A stretch of DNA of 64,000 nucleotides from Ochotona curzoniae (Eukaryota > Chordata > Mammalia > Lagomorpha > Ochotonidae): assembly GCF_017591425.1 (NCBI RefSeq), contig NW_024467119.1, forward strand, positions 26,385,001-26,449,000. The letters are read 5' to 3'. The translations under genes were made by a program, and so were the position numbers. Under the pieces are notes generated by a model. That model saw nothing but the letters and a program-made list of their open reading frames with translations, was not told the DNA's origin and did no database searches. Every line of letters begins with the position of its first letter. The stretch's first letter is position 1. Positions 11,021 to 23,029 of the stretch are shown piece after piece.

Positions 11021-12739
11021 ATGAGCTCTTCAGTACCAGGTCAAAATAAAATTCTAAAATATACCTCTCTTTTTCCATTTCTCCTTTATTTCTCTATTTA
11101 TATAATTATCTACTGAGAAAAGATTTAAAAGTTCTTTTTTTAGTCTTATTTTTTTTACAATGTTTACATACTTTAGAAGTTCTTTTGAGAAGAAATAATG
11201 TCACCAGAAATCAGAAGATTTCCCATGAAAGTGCTAGATTTACTCCATCATTAAAAGCATAAAGTTGACCATAAATGGATTTCCTATCTTTTGGGGGAGA
11301 TTGTGAGTGTAGAATTTATCCACAGCATTAAATTACACACAATTATAAATATCCAGGTATACAATGAAATCATAAGCATTTTCTTAAACATTGCTGAAAA
11401 GTAAATAAAATGCAATACAAGTCATAAATAAAAGATTCCCATGATATAAAAATCTTCATAATGGAAGACTTGAATTGAAAAGAAGATCGTTTTTGTAAGT
11501 TTCATTGTGTTCTATTTGTGCTTTATGTGGTTAACATTACCTTTAACTGGCTACCATTGTTAACCTTTCCCCTTACACGTATCAAGGATCACAGCCTCTC
11601 CTGGAAGTTAATTTGAAAATGACATATCAGTATTAAAAAAAGGCTCGTGATCCTTCATCTGTCCTCATAAAATGGGCCCAGTACACCTAGACAAGTAACA
11701 CAATAGCATCAGCATGCCCAAATTCTAAAGCACTATCATGTTGATCTGATCACGGTTTAGGTTTCCACCTTAAGCTTGGCAGGAAATGTTTGATTTCTTT
11801 CTGCTTACTGAAGCCATTTTATCAGCATTTGTGGTGTTAAATAACAAGGAGGAAGAAAGCAGACAGAACTCGAGGTTTAGGCCTTAGTGTCTGTGATAGC
11901 TCCCAGGGGTAAGAAAAAAGACCTTTCACAATCGAAGAAAAAATTTTACTAAATTTTATTTGAACAATTAAATCGCCAAATAACAGGTGTTAATCCTAAA
12001 CTTTCTCATTTCTTTTAGTCTAAGTACTTCAATGTCCATCCAGGCATTTTGTTTATTCAAGTCTGTGATCAGCGTATCACCATGTAAAGGTTTTCGTTGA
12101 GGTGTACATTGAAGAGAATGCTTTATCCCTCAGGTAATATGAGAGTTAAGAACTGACACTGCCCCTAAATGACACTGATACTCTTCAAGAGTAATTCTAT
12201 AGGAGGCATTTTCCTTTTTAATATTTGCAAACTCTTGAAATTAGTGTATGCTGCTGGTAATGGCTATAATTAGTTTATTTATATGGACTCAATCCATGAA
12301 GTGAGGTTTTACAAAACTGAAAACGAAAAATTGAGAGAGCCCCTACGTAATAGTATTGTGGAAAGGAATGACTAAAAAGGCCTAAGGAATCCTTTTCCAT
12401 CATCCTCAACTCAAACAAAGCTATTGAACAGAAGGCCGTGTAAGCATTTAATGAGAGCTTATTTTAATCAACTAATTGTAATTTAATTAAATTCTCTTGA
12501 GTTTATATACAGGACAGATCTCCAATAAATATTTTCCAATATGACCAACAAAGAATAAAAATTAATGAGAGCCTCTTTAAGGAATTCATTTATGTTTTGT
12601 AAAGTCATCAGTCACAACTTAAGACAATAATACTAACTCTTCCTTCATGTTACAAAAACAAAGTTAAAAATAAAAGGCATTATAATGTGATTTAATACTG
12701 ATACTTTGTTGTTTTAAGAAAATGGTCCTACCCATTGTA

Positions 12740-12850
12740 AAACTAGATGGGAAATCAATGGGGGTGGAGGGAGGGACCTTGGGGAAGAGTAAAAGCAACC
12801 CCAGAGCCTATGGAACTGTACCATAAAACAAAATGAAATATTTTTAAATG
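12740..12850 (+). mobile_element. Short L1 3' end
   Basis: About 110 bp only: ggggtggagggagggacc, cagagcctatggaactgtac and an A-rich end. A strongly 5'-truncated insertion of the same L1 family as 8754-9042. Confidence 0.65.
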
Positions 12851-13084
12851 TAAAAGAGAAAATTGTCCGATATATGAGCTAAGATAGTGAACTACAATTT
12901 CTCTTTATACTTTCCTTGAAACCTAATGGTTAAAATCAACTAAATAAATTCTAGTGTCATATATTTCTTTATAGAATTATGAAAGAATTATCTTACATTT
13001 CTTATTATATTGCATCTCAAAATCTAATACTTAATAAAAAATCTTTACAAATAATCTTTAATAGCGCCCTTTAAAATAGGATGA

Positions 13085-13296
13085 TGGGCTGGCATTATGG
13101 CTGGCATTGCTAGTTCCACACTGGTACTGGTTTGAGTTCCTGGCTGTTCCACTTCTCTTCCAGCTTCCTGCTAATGTGTCTGGGACAGCAACAACAGATG
13201 GCCTTAGTAACTGGGCTGGATGAAGTTTCAGCCTCCTGGATTCAGCCTAGCCCATCCCTTCCTGTTTGTGACCATTTGGGGAGTGTACCAGAATCA
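13085..13296 (+). repeat. C-SINE, tail missing
   Basis: Runs from gggctggcattatggctgg to ccatttggggagtgtaccag, where it stops without the CT-rich segment or A-rich tail. Confidence 0.7.
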
Positions 13297-13700
13297 TTGA
13301 AAGTAACATAATTCAACTAAGCTGAAACTTAAAAATCTTTAAAATCTGGCAAATTATACATGGGAAGAAGTGACCATGTTTTCTTTCCATAGATCTGTGA
13401 TGGAGATGAAACAGAATATGAGCTATATTATATGTTATATATGTATACACACAAACATATGTAAAATATATATAAACGTTCTTAAAAAGCACAGATGTCT
13501 ATTAAAATAATCATTAATTATATAAATTAAATTTGCCAAAATCAGTAAGTAACACACAAGCAAGTGAATCAATTTTATAACACGGCCACTTGATGGTAAT
13601 AGGAGGTGAAAGTGAGGGACTATAGAAAGAAATTGGAAAAATAAAAAACTAATCAGCAAAGAGAGAGTGGAATATATCATGTATGTGTGTGTGTATATAT

Positions 13701-13900
13701 GAGGGTATTTCACAGAGTTCATGGAAAATAGAATAAAGCTTTATTTTGGTGCCAAAAAAATTAATTCATGTATTGAACTTTTTTCATAAAATGTAAACCT
13801 TTTCAGGAGCCTTTCTATGCATAGATTTCACACTTTTTTGCACCAAAATAAGCTTATTTTTAAAATCCCATTTCCCCATAAACTTTATGAAATACTATCA
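13701..13900 (+). mobile_element. Palindromic DNA-transposon-like element (MITE)
   Basis: 200 bp with imperfect terminal inverted repeats of about 55-60 bp. The left arm gagggtatttcacagagttc... pairs with the reverse complement of the right arm, which begins gtatttcataaagtttatgg. Both arms contain a ttattttggtgc core. There is no coding capacity. The structure fits a small non-autonomous DNA transposon, possibly mariner-like. The family is not identified, and strand is arbitrary for a palindrome. Confidence 0.55.
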
Positions 13901-14623
13901 CATACAGAAGTTTGATAAAGAAGCACTTGTAAGAAGAGATTAAAAATATTTTTATAACTGCCACCTAAGCATTGTAATCTGTAAGCTAAAGCATTTTTAA
14001 CCCACATATAAACTAATAATATATGCATCAGAAAATAAACTTGATATAGCCAGACATAAATTCATTATGTTAATGATCTAAAAACCCAGATGCCTTTTCA
14101 GAAAAATAGTTCTTTTTCAAGTAAGCTAAAGAAACACCCAAACAGTCCTTGAACTAATTGCCTCATTACAAACTTACACTATTAGAAATGATTTGGACTT
14201 CTTAATGTAATCAGTGCACTTTCTTAGGTATTAGAGTCTGAATTTGGTAAAACTTTTGGTCCAAATAATCAGATATATGCATTTAGCTTTAATAATGAGA
14301 CTTTTTAAAAATAGTCTTTTAAATAAAACAGCTGTGTTTATCTGATTAAAAATTAAAGACCTTAAATGTTTGAAACCATTCCATAGACAACAATGATTAG
14401 AATATCAGAATATACTTAAGCAATCCATATGTTTATGTCTCCTTAGCTTCAAGCTCCCACATAATAAAATTTTTCACCCACAAAATATTTTTGTAAATGT
14501 TTAGATGATCATGATTCTGTCTCGAGTAAAGAAAACAAAGACAATCAGCAAAATTGAGAGCTCAACTTAATAAGTCTAAAACTTAGTACTAAAAATTGAA
14601 ATTATCACAGAAAAGCTCATTTT

Positions 14624-14953
14624 GCGGGGCTGATGCTGTGGTACAGCGAGTTAAGCTGTCACCTGTACTGCTGACACAACGTGTAGGTGCCTGTTTGAGT
14701 TCAGACTGCTCCTCTTCCGATCCAATTCCCTGCTAATGTGCCTGGGAAAATAGCAGACAATGTTTTAAATACTTGGGCTCCCACACCCACATGGGAGACC
14801 TGGATGAAGTTCTTGACTCCTGGCTTTTGCCTGACTCAGTTTTGGCTATTGCCTACATATGGGGAATGAACCAGCAGATGGAAGATGGAAGATTTCTCTG
14901 TCTGCACCCCCTCTTTCTGTAACTCTGCCTTTCAAATAAATACATTTTTTAAA
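14624..14953 (+). repeat. C-SINE, full length
   Basis: Head ggggctgatgctgtggtacag, tail ctgcctttcaaataaatac. A short duplication gatggaaga occurs twice near 14876-14893. Confidence 0.85.
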
Positions 14954-15397
14954 GCTTACTTTTCCTACTTTAAGTGTTTGGAGCTTCTATTCATTTCTTT
15001 ACAAATGAATTTAATAATTGTCACAGGAACCATAATTCTACAATGTTACTGGCGATTAGCAAAACCACTACTCATTGTAACTTTTTATTTAATTAGCATC
15101 ATACATAACCCAAGATAGTGTTTAATAACCGTAAGTCATAAAATCAAGTTAGTGCGTTGTGACTAGCATTAAAAACAGAAGTAGATAAAGAGGATTAGAA
15201 TGCAATAATAATGTTGCTTTCTGGAACTTCTGCTTCAGTAGTGTTTACTGCCATAAAAATATACATACAATTATTTGGTCATCGCTTATAAAGTATTTTT
15301 AACATAAAAATATCACGATAAAATAAATAAATGATGCAAAATACTAGCAAAGGAAATAATTTACTGTCAGAGTGCTGACTGTATTAATAATATATTT

Positions 15398-15720
15398 TGG
15401 GGCAGGCTTTTGGCACAGTCCTAGCGCGGCTGCCTGGGGCGCCTGCGTCCCATTTTGGAGTACTTGTGTTCAAATCCTGGCTCTGCCTCTGATTCCAGCC
15501 TGGGAGGCCGCAGGTGATGAATCAAGTGCTTGGGTTCCTGTACCTACACTGGAGATCCAGACTGAGTTACAGGTTCCGGCTTTGTCCGGACCCAGTCCTG
15601 GCTGCTGCAGGCATTTGAGTAGTAACCAACAGATGAAAGATTTCTCTCTACCATTTTCTCTCTCTCTCTCTACTTTTCAAGAAAAAAGAAGGAAAGAAAG
15701 AAAGAAAGAAAAAGAAAAAT
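15398..15720 (+). repeat. Old GC-rich C-SINE relative
   Basis: A more GC-rich variant (ctagcgcggctgcctggggc) in which the purine-rich tail has grown into (GAAA)n at about 15685-15715. It ends 250 bp from exon 6. Confidence 0.6.
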
Positions 15721-15966
15721 GTCAAAGCTAGAATTCTACTCTTAAACATTAACATAAATAAATACTTTAAAAAGAATGTTGCTTATGTAACTTCAATGGA
15801 TTTATATGTTAAGCTAGCTAACATTCTGTTTGCTGCTCCTACTTTGGTATGCCTATGTTCTAATCACAGTCACTATTGTTAATTTCCAAGTATAACTTTT
15901 ATAAGATAAAAGAAACAATCGAATGAGTTTAAAGCCTAAAAATTTCCTATTTATAAATACTCTTAC

Positions 15967-16054
15967 CTGTTGGTAATCCTTTTCCTCTCAATCGGTCTCG
16001 AATAGCCTGGTTTCGATCAGGTTTTTGTTCACTGTTATGGGAGAGCTGATCCGT
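15967..16054 (-). CDS. PTPN13: PTPN13 exon 6, linker after KIND, residues 183-211
   Basis: 88 bp: 29 codons plus the first base of Gly212, entered at phase 0 and left at phase 1. The acceptor is cctgtatacag, a short and weak pyrimidine tract. The donor is CAG|gtaaga. It encodes TDQLSHNSEQKPDRNQAIRD followed by RLRGKGLPT, a polar, basic and probably flexible linker. The GG-A junction with exon 7 restores GLPTGRS as in the known protein. The IRDRLRGKGLP stretch appears fully conserved. Confidence 0.94.
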
Positions 16055-16994
16055 CTGTATACAGGTAATCAAAATCAAATTTGACAAAACAATTTTCCTT
16101 CTGTTTTCATGCAATTGTCTACAGAATGACACTAGTTATAGTCAGGACACATCATTAACTAGTGATGCTCAAGTGAAATTTATATACCCAAGTGCCAGCT
16201 AATTTTTATTCAAGATATTAAAAGGCTTGGAGTCATTATCAAAGAATAATCTCAAAACTGGGAATGCAGTTGACCAGATAAAAGTATGTAGTTAAAATGA
16301 AATCTATTTAAAAATATTAAACCTGAAAATTTCCCCCCCAATTGAGAATTACTTTCATCTCACAAGTTAGATTTTGACTTTGAAAACACATTAATTTTGG
16401 TATAACGACTTTCCTTGACTGCAACTACTGAAGACATTAATTTAATTTTTTTTGAAATAATTTCCTACATTTTGCCTATCAGGAATTACATTTGAGAATT
16501 GCGATTTTTAAACTAAATGAACACATGGAAGGTGATAATTACATTTAAATTGAGGTTTGTTTGAGTTCTCTTTATGATCATGTTTAAATTTTAGTCTTCA
16601 ATAACTTTAATGAAGGACATTTGTTTAAAATAAGGCATCTTAAATGAGGACAAACTCCAGGTAGATGAGAAATGTTAAGATATAAGTGAAGAAAAGAGAA
16701 CGGTAAAGAGAAATGACAAACTTGGCTCCAAGAGCATGTATATGTGTTTGTTTACACATATACATACATAAATTTTAATATTCTTCCATCAGCGAAATGC
16801 ATTTAAAATGGATTAAAAACGTAAGGCAGTATATTCAAGGATAAAGTTCTATGTTTTCTACCTTTGAAGACCTACATGGAAATGCTTCTGAAACAATGTA
16901 ATCAATTAAATTGTATAAGATATGCAACTAGATGATACTCTATTATCAGTAAGCGAAAATATAATGAGCATCCCACATCTTTGGAAATCTTTGG

Positions 16995-17295
16995 AAATAG
17001 CTGTTACTGAATAGTGGTTTTATGCTAGATGCTGCTTTAAGTGCCTTACACGCTCTATGGACCCTCAAAATAACTTCATATGGGATATTCCTATTATCCT
17101 TAGATTACAGAAAAGGGAGAAATAGTGAAAGAACTTCTTAGGGCTTAAAAACAATTAATAAATACTGAAATAATTATCCTCACAACTGTTCAGTAATATG
17201 GGTGGTTAGTACATACTATTATTTCATTTTACAGAGAAGTAAAATTGAGGCCAAAATATTAAAACAGTGTAAGAACCAGGACAAGTAAACTAGAT
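16995..17295 (+). repeat. Ancient MIR/L2-type repeat, two adjacent pieces
   Basis: Two neighbouring stretches read like the same ancient consensus: gctttaagtgccttacacg with aataacttcatatgg, then tcctcacaactgttcagtaa with attttacagagaagtaaaat. The second may be a separate insertion. Confidence 0.45.
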
Positions 17296-17374
17296 TTTTG
17301 ACTTTTACTTTGTGCTAATTAATTTTAAGTGTGTAAGGAACAGGATCACTTCAGATGAATTCCACACTAGTGGA

Positions 17375-17690
17375 AGACTAGCTGATCCCATCAGCTGCTG
17401 GTGACCGCAGATTCTGAGTTCATCCTGGGACTTGGGGTCAGAGACCCAGGTTCCAGTTCTGCTTCTGTCATTTACCTTATGTGGGGTCACAAGCCAGTGA
17501 TTTAATCCTACTGAAATCTAGTGCTCATGTTGGCAGCACATATACTAAAATCCTACTAAAATTTAGTTTCATCATCTCTAAAATGAGATAAATTCTTTTA
17601 ACCTGTGGTTAATATGATGAATAAATGTGATAATTCACATAAACTGCACAGCACAACAACCGCACTGATTAAAAGTAACAGCTTCTGGAG
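17375..17690 (+). repeat. MIR, interrupted by a U6 fragment
   Basis: The MIR core runs ggggtcagagacccaggttc, ttctgtcatttaccttatgtg, then after the interruption gtttcatcatctctaaaatg and gatgaataaatgtgataat. The two halves join cleanly if 17521-17565 is removed. Confidence 0.65.
17521..17552 (+). pseudogene. U6 snRNA 5'-end retro-fragment
   Basis: gtgctcatgttggcagcaca and the following tatactaaaat match nucleotides 1 to about 31 of U6 snRNA, with three changes in the first stem. Nothing of U6 beyond that is present. It is flanked by a 17-bp near-identical repeat, aatcctactgaaatcta at 17504-17520 and aatcctactaaaattta at 17549-17565, as expected for a target-site duplication. It is not a functional snRNA gene. 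Confidence 0.78.
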
Positions 17691-18354
17691 TTGCTTTTAT
17701 TCAGTGATGTCTCCGTGATGTCTAGGAGACTAGAGACAACAGTGGAAAGGTGCAGGAAGTGCTTTTACTGTTGGTGAAAATTTACCTTAGTAACACAGAG
17801 GCTCTCTGTAGACTGCTTCCAATGGATGCTTCTAGTCTTCTTTCCCACTAAACAACCCTTAATACAACCCTATGCCAGATTTAGGACCAGACTTGTTACT
17901 GTTCCCCAAACACATCCTGGTCTTTCTCATTTCACAGCATTTATCCAAGGCTACTTCCTTCTATCTAACCTACAGGATCTAGTTCAGGTAGCTATACTTT
18001 GCTTCCTTTTCCTTCGAATTCTTAAATCTTTTCAAATTTTTTTCTTACACTTATTCTTCACTGCCTTCTTTGTATTTTATAATTAAATAGATGGTGACAG
18101 CATTTTACATAAGAGCTCCTAGACCAAATATTTTAATTTAGTCTTTTACAGTCTCTATTCAGGTCTCACACACAGATGAGCAATAATTAATTACCACATC
18201 GAACTAAATGCCTTTTAGTAATATGAGAAACTATTTGATAGATAACAGGACTCCCATGGAGGGATTTTTTTTAATGGAAAGACAGAGAGGAAAATATTGT
18301 CAGCAATTTTACTATAGCAGTAAAGTCAGAATCGAACACAAAGTCTTACAGAAA

Positions 18355-18470
18355 TGATAGTGTAACAGAAAGATTGTTGGACTAATAGGAAATTTAAATC
18401 CCACAGTGTCTGAATCTTAATTTCCTCAACTGTAAGTGGAAGAACTTTTACAGAATATTAGCGTTATGAG
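18355..18470 (+). repeat. MIR remnant
   Basis: ggaaatttaaatcccacagt, then tcttaatttcctcaactgtaag, in the order of a MIR core. Confidence 0.4.
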
Positions 18471-19839
18471 AAAATTTGCAGAAAAAAAATCCCACCAGGA
18501 GTAAATAAGCTTGGGAAATATTTCATCTGCCTACTTATTATCCCTCTTGAAGGTTACTAATAGGCTCAGTATTTTAAGAGTTCTGAGAAGTTAAGGCAGC
18601 AAAAATACATTTTACTTCTTCTAATGATTTTTCTCAAGTTCACCTGGTCATAGACAAACTTTCTAACCAAAAAATTACATTTGAAACAATGTGAAAATTT
18701 TGGTTTAGATAAAGGGACATTCACAGATTTTCAGTAATTTTATCATTGCTAAAAAAACCCCACACATGCAAAAATATGGTAAACAAAACTAGAACTACTT
18801 TGTTAAAGAAGGGAAATGAGCAACCATGCCTAAGGATTCTATCAACTCAGCCTCTACTACTGATATTCCTCCTCACTGCCGAACACAAAGCATCGGTGTG
18901 GGAAGCATTTACAAAACCATTTCTCTAGATTTCTGAGCCCATTTCTTACAAATGCAAAGCATATGGGATTTCGGTATATTCCTGGTAACCATACAATATC
19001 TTGATTAAGATGGGGGAGCTAAACATAGGGAGATAAGGAAATAACGGACACACAGAAAGAATGTTGTGCTAAATAGCAAATGTGTAGCCCACACAAACAA
19101 CATGGGTCACCACTCAGGGACCACAACTATAATGAATAAGAAGCAGATAAAGTTCAGATCTGGATCAGGTATCAGAGTTCAAGGTGTATCCAAGCTAGGG
19201 CAAAAAGCTTATAATATAATTTAAGATACATAGGTGTGACTACTACATAAGGAGTTTGTCATTCCTGGGATTCTTCATGATCAAGATAAGAGAAAATGTG
19301 GAAGAGTCTACTTCTTAGGGTCACCTGGCAAGGAGTACAACCACTGACATTGTGAACACATTGGGCCTAGACAATATCGGGAGGGTTCGGGGAATACCTA
19401 AGAGATAACAGGCAAATGCATTGTCAACAAGCAACAGGATGTATGTTTAAATATCTCTGAAACTCATTTTATACATTAAGATAACTCTACCCGAGTGCTC
19501 ACTATACTACTAGAAGCTCCTTCCAAAAAAACAAGAGTCTAGTAAAACAGGCAGGAGCAGACATTTTCAGTTTAAACATGTTCTGGTTCTGTACTTTCTG
19601 AAATGAAGTTCTAAAAAAAAAAAAGGCCAATTCTCATAAAATCTCAGACTAAGTTACGGCAACAGGCTTCCAAATTATAAGTACTATTTCAAGTAAACAA
19701 CCTTAGAACAAAAAATTAAATTTCCTACTCCTAGTCTTCAGGAAGATGCTATCTATATAAAAGTGGTGTCTTTTAAGAAAAATGCTGATACAATAGATTG
19801 AAAAGCTGAGTATCCTGAACAATTGAAACTGAGGCTTAC

Positions 19840-20025
19840 CCCTGAAAAATTTCCCAGAACCAGTTTTACTAACTGTTTCACATAGGAAAATGAAGGTGCA
19901 CAGTTGCTATTCCTAATGTGGGCGCTGCAAGCATCTAGGACAGTCCGAACAGAAACTCGCGCATAAATAACATCCTCACACATTCCAAGCAGTATGCTGT
20001 TGAGATGATCTCCAAGCTTGATGGG
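19840..20025 (-). CDS. PTPN13: PTPN13 exon 5, KIND domain residues 121-182
   Basis: 186 bp, 62 codons, phase 0 at both ends. The acceptor is aaattcag after a T-rich tract, and the donor is GGG|gtaagc. The translation runs PIKLGDHLNSILLGMCEDVI, then YARVSVRTVLDAC, CAPSFSYVK and LVKLVLGNFSG. This is the C-terminal helical part of the KIND domain. It is nearly identical to human, with only His-to-Gln and Leu-to-Phe changes near residues 171 and 180. A GC-rich LTR element begins about 550 bp upstream of this exon in intron 4, in antisense. Confidence 0.96.
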
Positions 20026-22497
20026 CTGAATTTAAAAAAAGAGAAAGCCATGTTAATAAATATGAGTAAACCTCTTTCTAATACAGAACAAGTCATTCTA
20101 GAAATTGAGGTAACTGTACTAAACATACTTCAAATACAGGAAGGAAATGAGTCTTTCTCTACTAACAGATACTTCTTACTATGTTTTACCTTTCTATGGT
20201 CCCAAAAAATTATTAGCAGAAATTGGTTAACCAATAGAAGAAAATATTACAGAAATACTGTTTTTTTTTTAATACGATAAAGAAGTTGAATTCTTGATAT
20301 TCAGGTATTATTATTCAGATATTTTGGCAAGCAATTACTACACACATATAATTTGAGAAAATATTTCCCAGTAATCAATAAAATATAATAATACATTATC
20401 TTTTTGATATTATCATGGTAACTTAAAGGTGATTTCAAATACCATAATGACTTAAGATCATTTAAATATGAGGTCTTATAATGCTGGCGAAGAACCTGGG
20501 TATTTTCTGCCTTTTGTAACTGATGCCTTAATGGCTTGGCTGGGGGCTGTGTGAACTCCAGGCCTGATAGTCTACCTGACACCTGGCAGGGCACCTGGCA
20601 CCTGGCAGGTCACATAGGCAGAGCACTCCTCAGGAAGGAGGAACCTGGTGTTTGATAAAGTTCACCAAGGTTCACCGCCCTATAGCTTATTGATTTGTAC
20701 TTTTTGAAAGTTGCTTACTTCAAACCCACCAATAGAAGCCTGCTAAATCATGACTGTATAACTAATAGCGTAAAATATATAAGAACGCTGGGCTGTTCAA
20801 CCAGGGGATGAGGGGGGTGGCTCTCACTCAGGCTCACTCTCATTCTTTTCTGTCCTCCCTGTGGATCCTGCAGCAGCCTAGGCTGTGGCTGCCCCTCCCC
20901 TGCCCAGCTGGGCTGGGCTGGGGGAGGTGGCTGGGAGACCTAGGCTAACCTGCATAAACCACCTTTATGCCTTTAGCACCGACTTCAGACTTGATGATTT
21001 TCTGGGGATTTCAAAATCCGGCACAACACTGGGGCAACTAGGAAGCCAGAATTTGATATTTTTTTCAATTACTTAATATAATTTGTAAGTATTATATCCA
21101 AATGGCTAGTAATCATGTGAAAAGGTGGCCAACATCATTACTCACTAACAAATAGAATTAAGATCACAATGCACTATACATTGGATTAAATGGTTAAATA
21201 AAAATGTTGATAATACCAAGTATTAGTAAGGAGTGGAACAGTTGGCACCCTCTAGACAAATGCCTTCTTTACCATCCTTCCACTTCCTGTTCCTCTGGGT
21301 GTTATTCCATCCTTTAGGTCTTAGCATGCATATAGTGCCCTGGAAGAAATCTATCTTAGTCCTAGTCAGAGATCCCAGGTCTGCTTTTCCATAGCACATT
21401 CTGCACCAACATAGGACTGACTGCCACATGCTAGATAAGGCATGCTCTGCCTTTAAATTATACTAAATATTTCCAAAATTATTATGATTTCTGATCATTA
21501 AATTCAAGTATGCATTTCCCCTCAAATTTATAACTTATTAATATTGACTTTGTTTCCAGTTATCAGAAAAGAATTTCAATTATAGACTATAATCTCATTT
21601 GATATATATAACTTAAATGGATAATATATGAAACTAATATGTTATATGATAATCCTTTTCATTTCCATCTGTAAAGTTAAAACTGACAAGAGGAAGACAA
21701 TATTCAGCATATTTCATATAAAGTAAGATGCAACCAAATTGAACATCCTTCATCTTTTATGGATGTTACTATGTTTGAATTTGAGTAAAAACCTAAAATG
21801 CTTGCTACTTCTTCAATTTAACTAGAAAAAAATACCCCCAGCTATTTTTCATTTTGACTTCATGCGTAAAAAAATCCTCTAATTCTACATGTAGCACTTT
21901 GCTTTGAATTTAAATTCTTGTTCAATTATTGTTTATTACTATGCACATATTAGATCTTAGAAATCAGAATTATTTTAGAAAAGAAAGACTAGAAGTAGCC
22001 CAATGGTCAGTGGACCCCAGGACCTCAAAAATATTAAATTAATATCTTTATCTGGTACAACAGAGGCAGTGAAGTATGACTCTGAAAAGCCAAGAGGAAA
22101 AGAAAAAACAAAGCAATGAAGGTCTCTGATACTGAAACATAATTCCAACTAGAATTTCCACAGGTTTTATATGAAAAAAGTTACCACAATTAGCACAAGA
22201 AAGACATTTATATTCCCTACTGTCGGTCACTAAACTGGAACACTCTGGTTTCCCTAAAGACAAAGCCAAGGCTGGCTCCATCTCACAACCTGAGCTGCTG
22301 AAACCTGGTAGCGACAGCTGCAATTCTAAGACTAACTCAGAAGTAATATTTTAACTACTTTATTGCTGGGAATGTGTGACAATACTGATGTGAACAGAGA
22401 AATGTTGATGTATCTGACAGGGGCTAGAGAACAGATACAAACACACAGAAGAGTTTTTAAAAATTTGTAGAATTGTAAAATTTAAAAAATTACTTAC
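20026..22497 (-). other. PTPN13: PTPN13 intron 4
   Basis: 2.5 kb, phase 0. Apart from the LTR at about 20580-21035 it is AT-rich sequence. 21036-22497 shows no element or gene I can name. Confidence 0.9.
20580..21035 (+). mobile_element. Endogenous retrovirus-type LTR
   Basis: A GC-rich block in AT-rich intron with LTR-like layout: a U3-like left part, a TATA-like aaatatataaga at 20773-20784, then CT-rich R/U5-like sequence ending near ccggcacaaca at 21035. A short tgggg follows, as in a primer-binding site. The left edge is uncertain (somewhere in 20540-20660), and I could not fix target-site duplications. No internal viral genes follow, so it is a solo or relic LTR. It is antisense to PTPN13 and 550 bp from exon 5. 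Confidence 0.55.
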
Positions 22498-22563
22498 TTG
22501 GCTTTGAGGTACTTCATGATCAGCCCCCCAATACAGTGTCATCCCAAGAGAATAAATATGAAT
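22498..22563 (-). CDS. PTPN13: PTPN13 exon 4, KIND domain residues 99-120
   Basis: A 66-bp micro-exon of exactly 22 codons, phase 0 at both ends, reading IHIYSLGMTLYWG followed by ADHEVPQSQ. The acceptor is aaattcttctag after a long T/A tract. The donor is CAA|gtaagt. The IYSLGMTLYWG segment corresponds to the DxWSLG helix (subdomain IX) of protein kinases and is diagnostic of KIND domains. Its 22 residues join exon 3 (...DVEK) and exon 5 (PIKLGDH...) exactly as in the known protein. Tyr to His at residue 115 is the only change I notice against human. Confidence 0.95.
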
Positions 22564-23029
22564 CTAGAAGAATTTAAAAAAATTTATGCAAAAATAAAAT
22601 TTAAAACTGAGCAAGTACCATTTATTAAGACATTTTTTATTTCAAATATAACAAGAAATTTGAAAAACCATCATTTTCAATATTACATAAAAGTATGGGA
22701 GTATGTAAGATAATAGACTATCCTTCCTACCCACCCCAACTATTTCCCCAGTCTGTCCTCTATGGGTAATCATTTTTATTGTTCTTCACATACTAAAAGT
22801 TCTTTTGCGTACTTCTGAGCAAATATGAATATATATTCAAATCTCCCCCTTCTTTCATAAAGGTTAAAAACTAAAATATACTCAGAAGCATGTTTAACTT
22901 ATCAATGGAAACATTTCCATATGGATGCCTGGAGAATTTGTCTTTCTTACTGTTGTACAAAATTCCATGTGTAGTTGTAACATTGTTTATTTAATCAGTC
23001 TGTATTAATGGGAAATTAAGATTTCTTTC

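Larger units (their letters stand above)
6006..15966 (-). other. PTPN13: PTPN13 intron 6
   Basis: 10 kb, phase 1. Eight C-SINEs, two L1 3' ends, one palindromic DNA element and an unclassified repeat lie in it. The stretch 11020-12740 is free of young repeats, as are 7371-7780, 8089-8750, 13901-14620 and 14954-15395. No gene is seen there. Confidence 0.9.
16055..19839 (-). other. PTPN13: PTPN13 intron 5
   Basis: 3.8 kb, phase 0. Unusually for this window it carries no C-SINE. It holds MIR-type ancient repeats at 16995-17690 with the U6 fragment, and another at about 18355-18470. The remainder (16055-16990, 17690-18350, 18470-19839) is AT-rich with no recognisable content. Confidence 0.88.

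Noticed and set aside
15372..15731. 119-codon plus-strand open frame
   Set aside because: Covers an old SINE and its GAAA-rich tail. Low-complexity C-terminus.
17521..17552. U6 snRNA gene
   Set aside because: Only the first 31 or so nucleotides are present, with stem changes and no upstream promoter elements. It is a retro-fragment.
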